Positions 12,197 through 23,866 are shown, counted from the first letter of the stretch. The stretch: 64,000 nt of DNA from Ceraceosorus guamensis (GCF_003144195.1 NW_020290048.1:62001-126000), one strand, 5' to 3'. Notes: generated by a model from the sequence alone, not told the origin. Numbers and translations are program-made.

Positions 12197-13462
12197 ATTG
12201 CACGACTGTGTTCGAAGATGAGTGAAGTCTCGCGGGTGGTCAGACTCGATTTGATCAAAGTTGAAGCTTGCGCGTTTCTAAGATGACTGACTTGCTCCTT
12301 CCGGACCCAAGTCCGGCTTTGAGCTGCGTGAGAAAGAGACGGGGGACACCATAAGCACTTTGGGCGCTATCAGTGTGATGGAGAGGGATGCTGCCCGAAT
12401 CGTCGAAGCGCGGATGTCTCAACCTCTGATAGAGCGAGGTATGACAGCGGAAAGGTCACCAAGCTGATGACAGCTGAAGAGGAAGATTCCGTTGCCAGGC
12501 GCGCTGCGAGGCACGAAACTAATGGCGTGAATTGTACGAGCGCTTCCGGCCCGGCGGCCATGGTACATGCTGTTGTACATGCATGCTTTGCTACCTCGTG
12601 CCTCTTCTTCCATGGACCACTCACTTTCAGATCGCCTGTCAAACGCAGCAAACGCAGCAAACTCATCGGATGATGCAGCAGCACGGTCTTGCATGGAACG
12701 TGCGCGCGACTTCACGTGATACCCCAATGTGGATCGTGAAGTCAAGATTTGATTCTTGATTCAAAATTCACGATTCAAGATTTTGGCTCTGATCTTCAAT
12801 CAGAATCGGGAATCCCACAGCCAAATCTTTTGGCTGGTCATTCGATCCTGATTCGCGACCTCGTCCATCGGAGTCAAAATAGCTGAAATTGAGTCAGACA
12901 ACTTTGTGTCTGGTGCTTGAGCATCAAAGTGTTGTAGCTCGAGAGGACGTGAGCTTGAACTAGAGCATCATTTGTAGGGATATCCGAGCTCAAGCTACGC
13001 GAACACAGACGACGGCTCCAAAGCCGTGTCAAGACGTTTTGTCGGATGCATTCGATGTTCAATCAAAAATGCATTAGACATGAATCGCAAATTGCGGGAA
13101 TGTACCAGGCATGACTGCTGAGTCCAATTTTGTCGGGACAGGGCAGCCCGAGTACTCTGTGACTGGAGGTAGTCTGACGACCCGGAGGTCGTGTAAGATC
13201 AGACACCTCCTTGCCCAGTCATACCCGTGCCATCTCTAATCTTTGCGATGTCACTCGCTGAGTTTCGAAAGAGAGGGCCGGCGGTGAGCGTGCGACCTCA
13301 AAGCAAATGAGAATGCGTAGCACACATACCAGTGAGATAGGATCTCTGGCTCGAAAGCACGTCCTCAAAGATTCTGTACCGGTCCGCAATAATTCAATCA
13401 GCAGGGCGACCATCGTGATTGCGCTCGGAGACGAGAAGCCCTGCTGTAGATTTGACAACGAC
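12197..13462. other. Intergenic region with a dense motif cluster
   Basis: The left part should be the promoter of the cyclin gene. Positions 12737-12870 hold the densest AT-type cluster of the dispersed motif (TTGATTC, ATTCACGATTC, GATTCGCGACC). The open frame at 13219-13458 on the minus strand has a plausible internal intron. However, it lies just past the BolA stop codon and is probably 3' untranslated sequence. Confidence 0.4.
12737..12870. repeat. Cluster of GATTC / TCACGA inverted motifs
   Basis: Within about 130 bases there are repeated near-palindromic units: ATCGTGAAGTC, GATTCTTGATTC, ATTCACGATTC, AATCAGAATC and GATTCGCGACC. Two copies of CCAAAATCTT-like sequence also occur around AGCCAAATCTTTTGGCT, which is itself an inverted repeat. 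This is the AT-rich version of the motif family scattered through the window. Confidence 0.55.
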
Positions 13463-14982
13463 TCACCGACTCATCTCGGCTTCCCCCTTCGTGCGGCCAT
13501 TGGTATTCGGCGATGCTGAGCCCGCCTCACCTTGAGGCCCCAAGAACTGTCCCTCCAAGAAGGCGCGCAAGCCGTCCCAGAATTCTGTCGTCGAGGCAGA
13601 CCGGAATCTGTCAGAGACAAGAGCCAACGGAGATGTTGGGCGCCTCAGGCTTCACTTACCGACACTGGAGTTGAGGCGGATGATTTTCCGCGGGGAACTC
13701 GTGAGCAGCTGAGCAAGCAATCTTTCTCTCCTAACGGTCTGCCCGTGGCTCACTCACCTGCTGATCCGCGCCAAATGCAAATTGCTGATGCTCGCGCTTG
13801 ACGTCATTCTGCCTTGCGAGTCTTGCAAAGGTCCGTGGCTCGGTCCTTGATGTCCGGGCGTCAGTGGTCTGCTTCCACTTTGAGGTCCACCAACCAAGTC
13901 ATCATGATCCGTCGTAAGAGTCAACTCTGGGACCGATATTGAGGATGTAGACCGATGATGCGATTTCTTGCCGCTCGCGGCTGGTGACAAGCCTTGCAGC
14001 GTAGAGCTGGGCGCTGGTGCTTGAGCAGTCGATGGCACATCAGCTGGCACTGTGACCGCTTTGGCACCTTGTTCCTAGGCAGGGGGACAGTCGTGTATGC
14101 GTCAGATGGGCAAGGCTCGCTGATCCGAGGCAGTTTGCAGCACGTCGTTCCGACAACGATTCTTGCACAAAGTCGCACTTCGCAACCAAAGGTCCGGCTA
14201 AATGCACGGGATTGTCCATTCATGTATTTGGCTTCTAGGTCCATCCTGAGCAGCAGGCGTGTATCGCGACAAGATTGATGGAGCCGGAGCTGTCCATGTA
14301 CCCATCGCCTCTAGTATCCATTCACGCTCTCTTGTGTCCTGCCCTGCTCCTGCGCTTGCGCAAGTTCCGATCGAAGCGGACTCACTTCATACTGCTTAGG
14401 TGTGAAGGTCTTTTGGGAGAACGCGTGAAGCTCTGCAATCTGGTCCTTGAGCAAGTCGTTGACTAGGCGATGTCTCTTCAGCGTCGCAAGGCTGTGCATG
14501 CAGCATCAGAAGATGAGCATAAAGCGCTTGAACGGGCACAGATCTAGCTGGCACTGGCTCACCCCTCAAAAATCGGAGAAACAATGATGACGTCGTAGGC
14601 CTGAAGGCGATGAGCAGCGCAATCAGCTTCTCTAGTAATGAGAGATCCATCGCTGGGTGCTTGCGCTACTGTAGAGCCACGCCCTAGGCGGCCTTCTGAC
14701 CAGCAAGCTTTGTGTCCCTGCAAGAGCGCCTTTCGCCCCTCCGGGCCATGTGTTGCCAAATTGTCAATGCCTGCAACTGTCACTTACTTGTCCACATCCA
14801 CCGGAGACGTCAGACACAACCTGTGCACAGATATACAGAGCAATGTAGGGTCAGCGAGAGAGCTGGACATGTCGCATCCGCTAGACATGCGGATGTCCGA
14901 GCTCAGCAACGCTACTTACCAGTGCTGTGACACCATCCACCTTTGCCCTGATGGCAGCTTCCAGCTCAGCTTGTGACACCAT
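13463..14982 (-). CDS. BolA-domain protein with a long Ser-rich C-terminal extension
   Basis: Six exons by my model: 14982-14920, 14820-14788 (33 bases), 14600-14563 (38 bases), 14491-14386, 14074-13758 and 13607-13463; about 233 residues. All phases agree. Residues 1-80 are a BolA fold: ELEAAIRAKVDG, VVSDVSGGCGQ with the conserved Cys, AYDVIIVSPIFEG, the invariant KRHRLVNDLL helix, and IAELHAFSQKTFTPKQYE. BolA proteins partner monothiol glutaredoxins in iron-sulfur and iron-status signalling. Residues 81-233 are an added Ser/Pro-rich tail ending near TEFWDGLRAFLEGQFLGPQ. Alternatives: exon 4 may read on to a stop at 14311, giving a conventional short BolA. A further exon around 14289-14167 may also be included. 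The domain is certain; the extension is inferred from splice phases only. Confidence 0.7.
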
Positions 14983-15872
14983 CTTGAGAGCCAGTCGAGT
15001 ACCTCGATTGAGCAAGCGAGCGTGCGCAAAGTATGTTCAAACGCGTGGCTGATTGACGCCCTGCCTCAGTGCTGTCAATCTCGTGTTCTGCGCTGGACGA
15101 CAGGAGAGATTGATGAGTCTTATCGTCGCTGCGAGGCTAGAGTCGTGGGATCGCTTGGAAAAGTGTGACCGCGTTGTGACTCGCGCCGTTCAAAGAGAGA
15201 TTGTCTCGAGTGCCTTGCTGTGTTGATTGTGGACCAATTCTGGCAGAATGCTGTTCGCCTATGAAGCCATCTTCAGCCTCGCGCAGTCACGCGTCGAGGT
15301 ACCGTCATCAGCGGCGGCTGCAGCATCCAACGGCAGGCGCGGGGGTGAGATCCGTGCATATGAATTTGGCTCACCAATCGTGAATGAGTGACTTCTGAGT
15401 GGCGCAAAGAGCAGCGCATTCAAATTCATGGCGCCGCGCATTTTGGTGCGTCCATATATGCCGTTGTCTAGCTCCGTTTGTAATATGCACTCATCTCCGA
15501 ATAGAAATTTACCCGTCTCATCCGTGCTTTGGGGTCACGTGAGCTGACTCTCCACACGGCGCTTCCTGTGTTCCTCCTCGCATGCAACACATCGCTAGCT
15601 CATCATCATCTGTGCCTCATCTGTCATCATCATCATCATCATCGCCTCATCGCCTTCGCTGCCTCATTGCCGAGAGTACCCGCTGCCTGCTACAACCTCA
15701 TAAAGAGCGATGAGATTCCAGCTGAGCCCCGATGTCGTCTCTCTTTCGATACACAGCATTCGTAAGAACTAGGAGCATCTCCGCCAAAAGACGGAAGAGG
15801 AGGTTGCAAGCGACATCGACCTCTGACTGGAGATCACCTACTCAGTGAAGCTCGACACATCAAGCCTGAGGT
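14983..15872. other. Divergent promoter region between BolA and IRC3 genes
   Basis: No gene is seen. A CAT/ATC trinucleotide run lies at 15601-15643. Motif copies occur near 15376-15390 (AATCGTGAATGAGTGAC) and 15534-15552. Both flanking genes start outward from this stretch, so it should hold both promoters. Confidence 0.5.
15601..15643. repeat. CAT trinucleotide repeat
   Basis: Interrupted tandem CAT/TCA units upstream of the IRC3 start. This looks like a simple microsatellite in a promoter. Confidence 0.7.
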
Positions 15873-18725
15873 ATGAAACCGTTCGGTCCAAGCTGGTGTC
15901 GTCCGCTCTGCTCCCAATTTGGAGCGTCGTGCCTTTCCATCCCGAGTCGGCGAGGCTTTTCCGCTCCGACCTTAAGCAATTCAAAGCTTGTTTCTGGAAA
16001 TGGCAAGATTACGACTCAAACTGCCTCTGAACGTGGCCATAGCGTGTTTGCAAACAAGCAGGTGGCTCGCCATTTTCTCAACACCTCAAGCGCACCCATG
16101 ACGACACAAGCAGCAGGCCAAGTCAAGTCAAACGACGTAGCACTCAAGCCTGATGGCTTGGAACCCTCTCAGCCGGCCTCTGAGCTTCTGAATCAGGGCC
16201 CCAAGCTCAGACCGTATCAAGGTACTTCACGAAAGATCACGCGGCGTCTGCATGCTGGTTCACTGACGATTCAAGATTGCTTGTGCAAACAGAGGAATGC
16301 GTCATCGAGTGCTTGCAAGCAATCAGCGAAGGATTCAAGCGGATAGGCGTCAGCTCTCCCACGGGGAGCGGCAAGGTGCGTATCCTCTTTCCAAGGTATC
16401 CTTATGTGTATTCCAATCAATTCATCGATTTGGTCCTTCCCTCACAGACCACAATCTTCACCTCTCTGCTAGCGCGCTTGCCGCAACTACCGGCCAAGTA
16501 CGGCAGATCAGCAAATCAAGTCCTCATTATCGTGTCCTCAATCGAGCTAGCGCTTCAGACTGCAGAGGTGGTGGGCAGAACTTATCCTTCCTTACTGGTC
16601 GAGATCGAGCAAGGATCTAAGTTTCACGCTACAGGAGCAGCCGACGTAACAGTCGCCACCATCCAAACGCTGAATAGATCGGAAGGACGATTGAATAAGT
16701 TCGATCCAAGGAACTTCAAAGGCGTCATCGTCGATGAAGCGCATCATGCTGCAAGTCCAAGCTACAGGAGCATCCTCCATCATTTCAATCCAAATGTAGG
16801 GCGACCAGAGACACTCTCGCAGGATGACGTTGAAGAAGACGTGAAGCAGCCCGTTTTCCCGATGGAAGCTGCACTTGCCAAGCACGATTTGCCGATCATC
16901 GGATTCTCAGCTACGTTCGCACGGCACGACGGTGTGGCTCTGGGCTCAGTTTTTGAGCGCATAGTCTTCCACCGAGACTTTTTGGAGGTGAGCTCGGCCT
17001 ACTCTGGCGAGTTCGTCTAGCTGCTAATGTCAACGTTGATTTCGCCACAGATGATTGAGGAGGAGTGGTGAGACTAGGTCAAAGCTCAAATGAGCTGCCC
17101 TAAAATGCTGAGCTTGGCCTGCTTTTCTTTGCTCCCATCAGGCTTTGTCCTGTGCGCTTCACCGCTGTTCGAGCCTCCATCGACTTTTCCGAAGTGCGAC
17201 TCACGGGGCCTTCTGGAGATTTTTCACCAAGCTCACTCGCTGCTGTGGTGGATAAGCCGGTGATCAATCGCTTGATAGTTCGCACATGGCTCGACAAAGC
17301 GAAAGGTCGTCGCTCAACGTTGGTCTTCTGCGTCAATATTGCTCATGTGGAATCACTGACTGCCGAGTTCCGTCAAGCTGGCATCGACGCGCGCTGGCTA
17401 CATGGCTCTACGCCCATCAGGGAGCGAAGACAATTGTTGCAAGACTTCAAGGATGGGGTGTATCCTGTCCTCGTAAACTGTGCAGTCCTCACAGAAGGTG
17501 CGGACGTACCTGCCATTGACTGCGTGCTCCTCGCCAGGCCTACACGCAGTCGGAACTTGTTCTCTCAGATGATTGGAAGAGGAATGCGTCTCTCCCAGGC
17601 CACTGGAAAGGCCGACTGCCTCATGCTGGACCTGGTCGGCACGCTTGAGAGGGGCGTTGTCTGCAGCCCTACCCTTTTCGGTCTAGATCCGGACAGCGTC
17701 AATGGTGAGCGAGATGCCTCCAGTGCGTAGCGGAAAGCGTGTAGACACCCCTGAACACGCCTTCCTCTGCCCTCTCAGAAGCAAGCGTTGAAGACTTGCG
17801 TGCTGTAGCTGACTCGCGGGAGAAGAACGGCGAAGACTCTCAGCAGGACAGCGAGACTGAGGAGATCAACGAGACAGAGATCCCCGATCCCTCGAAGGTA
17901 ACTTATGAAGAGTGGGGTCCACTCGAATTGCAACAAGCAATGATGTCGCGAACCAGAGGCATCATTGAGCGGATGAGCCCAAATGCTTGGGTCGATTGTG
18001 GAGATGATATTTATGTGCTAGACTTGCCGCCGAAGAAGGGATACGTAAAGGTCGAGCGAGACGAAGAAGGCAAAGCGGAAGGGACAGGAGGTGAGACGAT
18101 GCAGAATGGGAATGTGCTTTGCCTGTTCCTGGAAGCTTATCCGATTCGTCATGTGCAAAAAGAATGGGTCGCACACTTCACAGCGCGTAATGCGGACGCC
18201 GACGAAGCGGCGGCGGCATCGGGTGGCAGTCCGAGAGGTAAGAAGCGGTTTTCTCCTTTTCGGCGCCCGACGGAAATCTTGAGAGCCAGCGAGCTCGAAG
18301 CAGCCATTCGCGGTGCCGATTCATACGCCATCAAACGCGTTGGCAGAGCCGCCCCAGGGACTGGTCTGCTAGCGAGGACGTCACCATGGAGATCCAGACC
18401 TTCCAGCGAAAAGCAACGCGCTTTTGTAGAGAAGCGACTGGGTCTCGACAAGACCAGGGCAGCGCTAGCATCGGTGCAGGACGCCGAAGAAGACTCTCGA
18501 AGAAGCGAATGGAATATAAAAAATCGGTCGCCTCGTCCGGGAGATGCCTTGCCTGCTCTGACAAAAGGTCAAGCCAGCATCATCTTGACGAAGTTGCAGC
18601 ACGGGGCCAAGGCGAGATGGGAGAAGCAAGCAAAGAAGCATAACAAAGCCGTCAGGGAGAAGAGAAAAGAAGCCGAGAGGAGGGCCAGAGAGACTGTCCA
18701 GGTAGGCCCCTTGCCTTCTTCATAA
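15873..18725 (+). CDS. IRC3: Mitochondrial DEAH-type superfamily 2 helicase, Irc3-like
   Basis: Six exons: 15873-16221, 16293-16375, 16448-16987, 17051-17067 (17 bases), 17142-17704 and 17779-18725; about 832 residues, all phases agreeing. The N-terminus is Arg/Ser-rich and poor in acidic residues (MKPFGPSWCRPL, SRRGFSAPT), as in a mitochondrial targeting peptide. Helicase motifs: LRPYQEECV (Q-like), SPTGSGK at 137-144 (Walker A, with an intron directly after the Lys), VDEAHHA near 240, FSATFARH, LVFCVNIAHV, and QMIGRGMRLSQ near 472 (motif VI). In yeast Irc3 unwinds branched DNA and helps maintain mitochondrial DNA. A long charged C-terminus (about 250 residues) carries EEWGPLELQ and ends in a basic coiled stretch. 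Irc3 is the best fit among the SF2 families. Confidence 0.87.
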
Positions 18726-18848
18726 AATTATTCGCCCATCGATCTGTACAAACAGCGCCCATTTTGATACCAATGTGATGCTTATATGCTCCGATACGCT
18801 TCATGCCGGCCTTCGAAGAGGGTGTTGCGAGACGATGGAAAAGTGACA
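18726..18848. other. Short convergent 3' region
   Basis: Only 123 bases separate the stop codons of two converging genes, so their transcripts probably overlap at the 3' ends. Confidence 0.5.
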
Positions 18849-21068
18849 TCATGACTGCTTGGCCCGTTTAGCCCTCTGCGGATGCGATTCGGGCGTGGTA
18901 GCGGGAGCGGAGACTCTGGAGCGTTTCCGCGTTGCTCTGCCTACTGATACGTCTTGCTCGGGAGAGGGAGAGGCTTCCGGAGCTTGTCGCCCATCGGCAA
19001 CTTTGCCCGCTGCACGACGATCCTGCCCACTTTCCTCTGCAATCTGCGACGTTTGGCCCAAAGCATCCTCGTGCATTTCCTGCTTGATGCGCACTAGCGA
19101 CCCTGGCGTCCTTTGCACCTCATCTCCCCTGCCCCCTTCTTGCACACCTTTTTCGGATCGAAAAGGGCGCACAAGCGCGTTGATCCTTTCCTGTTCCGCC
19201 TGTCTCTCCTCAACTTTCATGACCAGCTTCAAGATCTTCCTCTTGTACATCAACTTCTCCAGCCGTTCATTTGCAGGGAAGGTCTCTACGGGCTCCTTGT
19301 CGGGGCCGTCGCTCGGCTGAGGCTTCCTCGTAATCTTGATTGGAGCACCCGCTTGCGATACCGCTTCCTCTGAAGTCACCAGCAAAATCGACTTGTCCAG
19401 TACCGTCCTTCGTCTCCTGAAAGCTTTGGGAGCTAGAAGCGTCTCCAAGCCCGCCGTGTTGTTCGCGTGTGGAATGGTGGAGGCAGGGACAGAAGGAACG
19501 AGGAGCGGATCATCGAGCACTCCCCGCACATCGCAGTTTGGAGTTCGCAAATAGGCAAATCTGGAATAATGAGACGTTTCCCAGGCTGAGGGCTTCCTCC
19601 GACGACGAAAGTGGGACCATCCACAAGGGCCCAAAGGGCTGTACATGTCCGCCTCGCCGGACCTTTTTCGACCCATTCCTGCCAATCCCGAAAAAGTCAT
19701 CTCGTAATCTTCTCTCTCATGCTGCTCCTCAGATGCCCAGCGCGGCTTTGCGCCGCGTACCTCGAGATCGACGATGCCCTTCAATCGCTCAGCAACATTC
19801 TCCACATCCTCGAGAGAAGCTCCAGCAGCTTCGAGCCTGTCGAGCACGCTCTGTCCATCCAATCGAGGTCGGAGAATGTACGCGCTCGGGGTGCATTGAT
19901 GTAGCAAGCGAAATAGCGCCGATTGTAAACGAAGGGCTCTGGGCAGTAGATCTTGGGGTGGTGATAGTGATCTTGAACGCAAATTTGAGCCTGCATCGAA
20001 GAGTGATGAGTGACCCGAGCCTGATGAACCGCTGTCCGAACGTGGAGATGCTCTGGATTTTGCGCTGCTTGATGAGCTGCTGCTGCTGCTGCTGCTGCTT
20101 GCGCTGCTACTCGATGCTGATGATGTAGACGAGCCGCTGCTCGAGGAATCACTGTCGTGCGATTCGCTCATCTGCTTGCTACGGGTCTCCTTCGGGGAGG
20201 TCCGCATCTCCACGTCCGCGCCAGCGTGGCATTTGGAAGCCCTTCGAACCGCGCCAATCCCACGCTTGCGCTCACGGCGCTCATCCCTTTCGGCTCTCAT
20301 GACCGCTTGCAGCTCATCGATGAGCGCCATGCCTTCCACCTGCTGTGAGGGCCATCTGCTGCTCGTCATATCGGGCTTGGGAGGATGACAGTAGTCGATG
20401 CTCGCTCCTATCGATGATTTCCTGCCGTCAACAGTCCTGAGCCTGTGTGTGATTTCCAGATCCATCTCGGAAAGCTCCGCGCCTCTGCGATTCCCATCTT
20501 GTGCTAGCTCCCAGTCTGCTTGACGCTCTTTGCGTTTGCCTCTACGTCGAGCCAGAGATTGCTCAGACATCAAATTACCCACCTTGAGACCGCTCTGAGT
20601 TAACCATTGCGCAGCGGGACTCATGTCGACCTTGAGCAGATCGTCAAACATATCCAGCTCTTGCCTCGTCAAATTCTTCCTGCGTGGAGTCAAGCTCTGT
20701 TTGAGTCGTGCTCTCCTCTCTGCGCGCTCTTCACCTTCTTTCTCCTCGCACGCCGAGTCTGCAGAGCTGGACGGTCTTCTGTTCGCGTCGGATGGACCAG
20801 ATGTGGATGCCTGACCATACGCATTCCTGTTGGACCTCGCGTTCGCGTCCGGGTGCGAATCGGAAGCTTGCCAATCGCTCTCATCGCTATCGGCCTGCGA
20901 AGGCAGTGCGAAAGAGGAGCCAGAAGCGGATGGGTAAAGAGCCACCTCTGACTCGGGCGAAGATTCGGCGCTGGATCGAGACAGCGTTGGTGAGAAACCG
21001 GTCGAGCGAAGCTGTGACTGCGAAGCTGCTCGAGCCGTTCGAGCTGCCGCTCGGGTGGGTCGCGCCAT
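18849..21068 (-). CDS. Unrecognised basic, Ser-rich, probably nuclear protein
   Basis: A single open frame of 739 residues. I do not recognise a family. The N-terminal third is acidic and Ser-rich. A charged part follows with the conserved-looking stretch LTRQELDMFDDLLKVDM and the helix WLTQSGLKVGNLM. Near residues 305-335 there is a long Ser run, encoded partly by a CTG/CAG-type triplet repeat around 20080-20115 on the plus strand. The middle half looks folded (ALRLQSALFRLLHQCTP; LEDVENVAERLKGIVDLEV; GPCGWSHFRRRRKPSAWE). The C-terminal part has a basic coiled helix (LEKLMYKRKILKLVMKVEE) and ends in lysine/arginine clusters (ATRKRSRV; QRAKRAKQS) that look like nuclear targeting signals. Low confidence in function, high confidence that it is coding, because a frame this long is open without interruption. 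Confidence 0.75.
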   Translation of the reverse strand: MARPTRAAARTARAASQSQLRSTGFSPTLSRSSAESSPESEVALYPSASGSSFALPSQADSDESDWQASDSHPDANARSNRNAYGQASTSGPSDANRRPSSSADSACEEKEGEERAERRARLKQSLTPRRKNLTRQELDMFDDLLKVDMSPAAQWLTQSGLKVGNLMSEQSLARRRGKRKERQADWELAQDGNRRGAELSEMDLEITHRLRTVDGRKSSIGASIDYCHPPKPDMTSSRWPSQQVEGMALIDELQAVMRAERDERRERKRGIGAVRRASKCHAGADVEMRTSPKETRSKQMSESHDSDSSSSGSSTSSASSSSASSSSSSSSSSSSAKSRASPRSDSGSSGSGHSSLFDAGSNLRSRSLSPPQDLLPRALRLQSALFRLLHQCTPSAYILRPRLDGQSVLDRLEAAGASLEDVENVAERLKGIVDLEVRGAKPRWASEEQHEREDYEMTFSGLAGMGRKRSGEADMYSPLGPCGWSHFRRRRKPSAWETSHYSRFAYLRTPNCDVRGVLDDPLLVPSVPASTIPHANNTAGLETLLAPKAFRRRRTVLDKSILLVTSEEAVSQAGAPIKITRKPQPSDGPDKEPVETFPANERLEKLMYKRKILKLVMKVEERQAEQERINALVRPFRSEKGVQEGGRGDEVQRTPGSLVRIKQEMHEDALGQTSQIAEESGQDRRAAGKVADGRQAPEASPSPEQDVSVGRATRKRSRVSAPATTPESHPQRAKRAKQS

Positions 21069-21940
21069 TGTGTGATGGCTACGAAGACTACAAGTTCCAT
21101 TCGCCTCGATTGATGTTCATCTTGGAGTGCGATAGCCGAGCGGGAACTATTGAGTCAAGATGTGCCTGCCTTTCGGGCGTTATCGCCTCAAGGCCGAGCA
21201 ATCCTGTTTTGCGCGATTACAAACGAAGCGTTGGCCAATCGATTCCTCGAGGTGCTCAGAGCTGACGACAGGTCAGTGAGAGCCGTGAGACGCGCTTTGG
21301 GGATGATGGGCGGCGATGCACGCATAAAGGCTGCTTACCGAGGTTCCCCAATCGTGCATCGTGAATGAGCGAAGCAGTAAAGCACGATGCGAATCTGTGT
21401 GAATGTTAGTCATGAATCGCGAATTGTCGATAAAAGTGAGTAGATAAAAGTTTAGACCTCGCACCTCGCGACTTTGCGCGTCGGACGTCAAGTTGTCCTG
21501 CGAGGCGCGAGGAGCGTGGGCCGTTCGCTCGTTCGCTCGGCCGGTCAGGACCGACGGACATTCACGATCCGTGATTCACCCCTCCCCAGTCCCTTGGCGT
21601 TCAAGTCCCCGTCCCTCACACATCTGCACTTTGTGACCATTCTTCATACACCATACACCGCAATGCAACAGAGAGCGCACCGCCCAATCATCGGTCAGGC
21701 GGCACAGTGTCGACTCCGAGGCGAGGGGGCATCGATCAGATGTATCTGCATTGCGAGGCAAGTTCCGTATCAACAGGGTCAAGACGCAGGACTGCAGATG
21801 TTTTCTGTACTGTTACAACATTGGGGGAAAGGAGTGCTGCATGCAAAGGGTGAATATGTTGTGGGAGAGCCGAGAGATGACCGTGGATGCCGTTGCCACT
21901 TGCATGAGAAGCGCGTTTCCGTATCGGAAAGGGGAGTCAC
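21069..21940. other. Intergenic region between the basic protein gene and ATG15
   Basis: No gene is seen. It should hold the promoter of the basic-protein gene and the 3' end of ATG15. Motif copies occur at 21350-21366 (AATCGTGCATCGTGAATG), 21409-21432 (CATGAATCGCGAATTG) and 21561-21578 (ATTCACGATCCGTGATTC). Confidence 0.45.
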
Positions 21941-23866
21941 CTAGCTGTTGATAGACAGACCATATTCCGCTTTGGACGGCAGATCCTTGTCCACATACTT
22001 CCACGCTTGGCACTCTGCAGCATTTTCGGACAGGCGTGTGTGGCATCAGCGTGGTGCGTGGAGCACAATAGCATCTCTTCTTGATGCTCAAGACTTACCA
22101 ACGCATTTGCGCTCATTCGTGATGAGGGGCGTCTGTTGTAATCTCTTCAGCTCGTCTTCATCAATTTTGGATCCTTTCTTGCCCTCTTGATACTCCCTGA
22201 CTTTGTCTCCCCAGTCCATCCCAAACACGTCATCCACCAGCGTGGCTATGCGGTGCGTCAGCACGTTACTGCTCCAGTCCAGCAGCCTTTCCGTGTCGTA
22301 CAGCACAACTTGACCGCCGTGGCACTTGGATTCCATTGCAAAGCCGGCGGTGGCGCACGCGCTGATTGAACCGATGCATTCTCCCACTGCCGCATGACGC
22401 AAAAAAAGTCAGCGTCAAGCTCGTAGCGCCTGCTAACTTCGCTTCGTAACGTCTGGAACGTGGACACGATTACGCAGGCCTACTCACTAGGGATAGGATC
22501 AGCGGTATGATAAACACTGGTCACGTGCGCCGCATCAGCCGGTGTGTGGCCCTTTGGGAATGGCAAATGAAGTCGCTGAGCGGCCATCCTCTCTGCTGGC
22601 GCTTCGAATGAGACGACAGGCACGCCGAAAGTGTATCCGATCAAGGCTCCAAGAGCTCCTCCCAAAGAGTGGCCAGTCACCTGTCAAGAGTTGTCGAGTG
22701 GTCGCATGCACCGTGAGCTATATTTCGAAAGCGCGGAGGGGCTACGCATAAGTTCAACAGTCCCCTCACCCAAATTTGGCTGTCAGGATACAAATAGCTG
22801 ACATTGTTGTAAAGATCTGTTGTCGCCGGGTAGTACAGACTCTTCTCCACCAAGGCTCGCGAAAGACAGTTCTTGCTACAAGTTGGCACAGAGGCTGCTC
22901 GATACAGCTCTGATCCGATGGAAGTCAAATTGCCGTCTGGGTCGTCGGGCGGAGCAGAGTCCCCAAAGCAGTCACAAACGGTGTGCCATGTCCAACCGAC
23001 ATGGGCGCAGCAGCACGAGAAGAGCAAGTTGTCCTGAAAGTGTAACGCCATCCTTGGTCAGCATGTCCATGAGGACGTGGCACCCTCGAATCGCATTCAC
23101 CACTCACGTTCATCTTATCTCTCCTTGCTGTCTCTCCTCCGCCACCCGGGAGCACTGCAGCGCTGGTGCCCTTCAGCGCCAGCACAACAGTCTTATTATC
23201 CTCACTGGCAAACACATGACCTCGAATGCCGTCCTCGACCCAACCAAAGCTGCTGCTCAAGTTCCAGCCTCCATCAGCGTTCCAACCTCCATCTGGCACG
23301 CCCGTATCGTTGGGCGCGTAGTAGGCCAGATTTGACATCTGCGCGAGCGTCCTGAGGGTAAGTCGGTCAGATACGTTGGGCTGAGAGATGGACACTGTCT
23401 CGAACGAGTCTTCATCCGCCTGGAATGCAGACAGGGCTCCTACGAAGTCTTTCCGTCTTGCCTCGAGATATTTCTTCGGATCGCGCAGCCGCGTGACAGG
23501 TTTCTGCACGGATCGCAAAGCGAAAGGCTGAGCGTTCAAGCTTCGCATCTCGCCTCCGGTCTGTAGGCTAAGCCGCTCGATGCTGGGACGCTGCCATGGC
23601 GCATACATGGCCCTTCGACCGTCGTAAGATTGATGGTGGGCGGACGCTAGTCTAAATCCTTTGATAACGCCTGCCTCGGCAGAGTCATCGCTACCCCACC
23701 AATCGTGCAAAGTGCTTGGAACGGATTGCATGACTAGACTGGCTAGATTGGCTGGACTGCCCGTAAAGGTCTCTATTTGCAATGCTTGATTGTGAGAAGA
23801 CGACAGCAATATGACACTCGCCATCGCCACCACCAAACGCTGTAAAGAAGATCGAGGCCGCCTCAT
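21941..23866 (-). CDS. ATG15: Vacuolar/autophagic lipase Atg15
   Basis: Five exons: 23866-23108, 23033-22770, 22680-22488, 22386-22099 and 22014-21941, with introns of 74, 89, 101 and 84 bases; about 525 residues. Atg15 is the membrane-anchored phospholipase that breaks down autophagic bodies inside the vacuole. Seen: a short basic N-terminus followed by one hydrophobic segment (LVVAMASVILLSSS) fitting a type II membrane anchor. Family blocks follow: SSSFGWVEDGIRGHVFA, VVLALKGTSAAVLPGGGGE, DNLLFSCCCAHVGWTW, the lipase motif VTGHSLGG with Ser at about 346, FGVPVVSFEAPAERMAA, VYHTADPIPMGECIG and FAMESKCHGG. The last exon adds CVECQAWKYV, matching the family C-terminus. Start chosen at the ATG directly before the signal anchor; the frame is open further upstream without supporting homology. 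Confidence 0.93.

Noticed and set aside
13219-13458. Possible extra exons downstream of BolA (ITMVALLIELLRTG)
   Set aside because: Joining it would need the donor at 13524 region in a phase that meets a stop; more likely 3' untranslated sequence.
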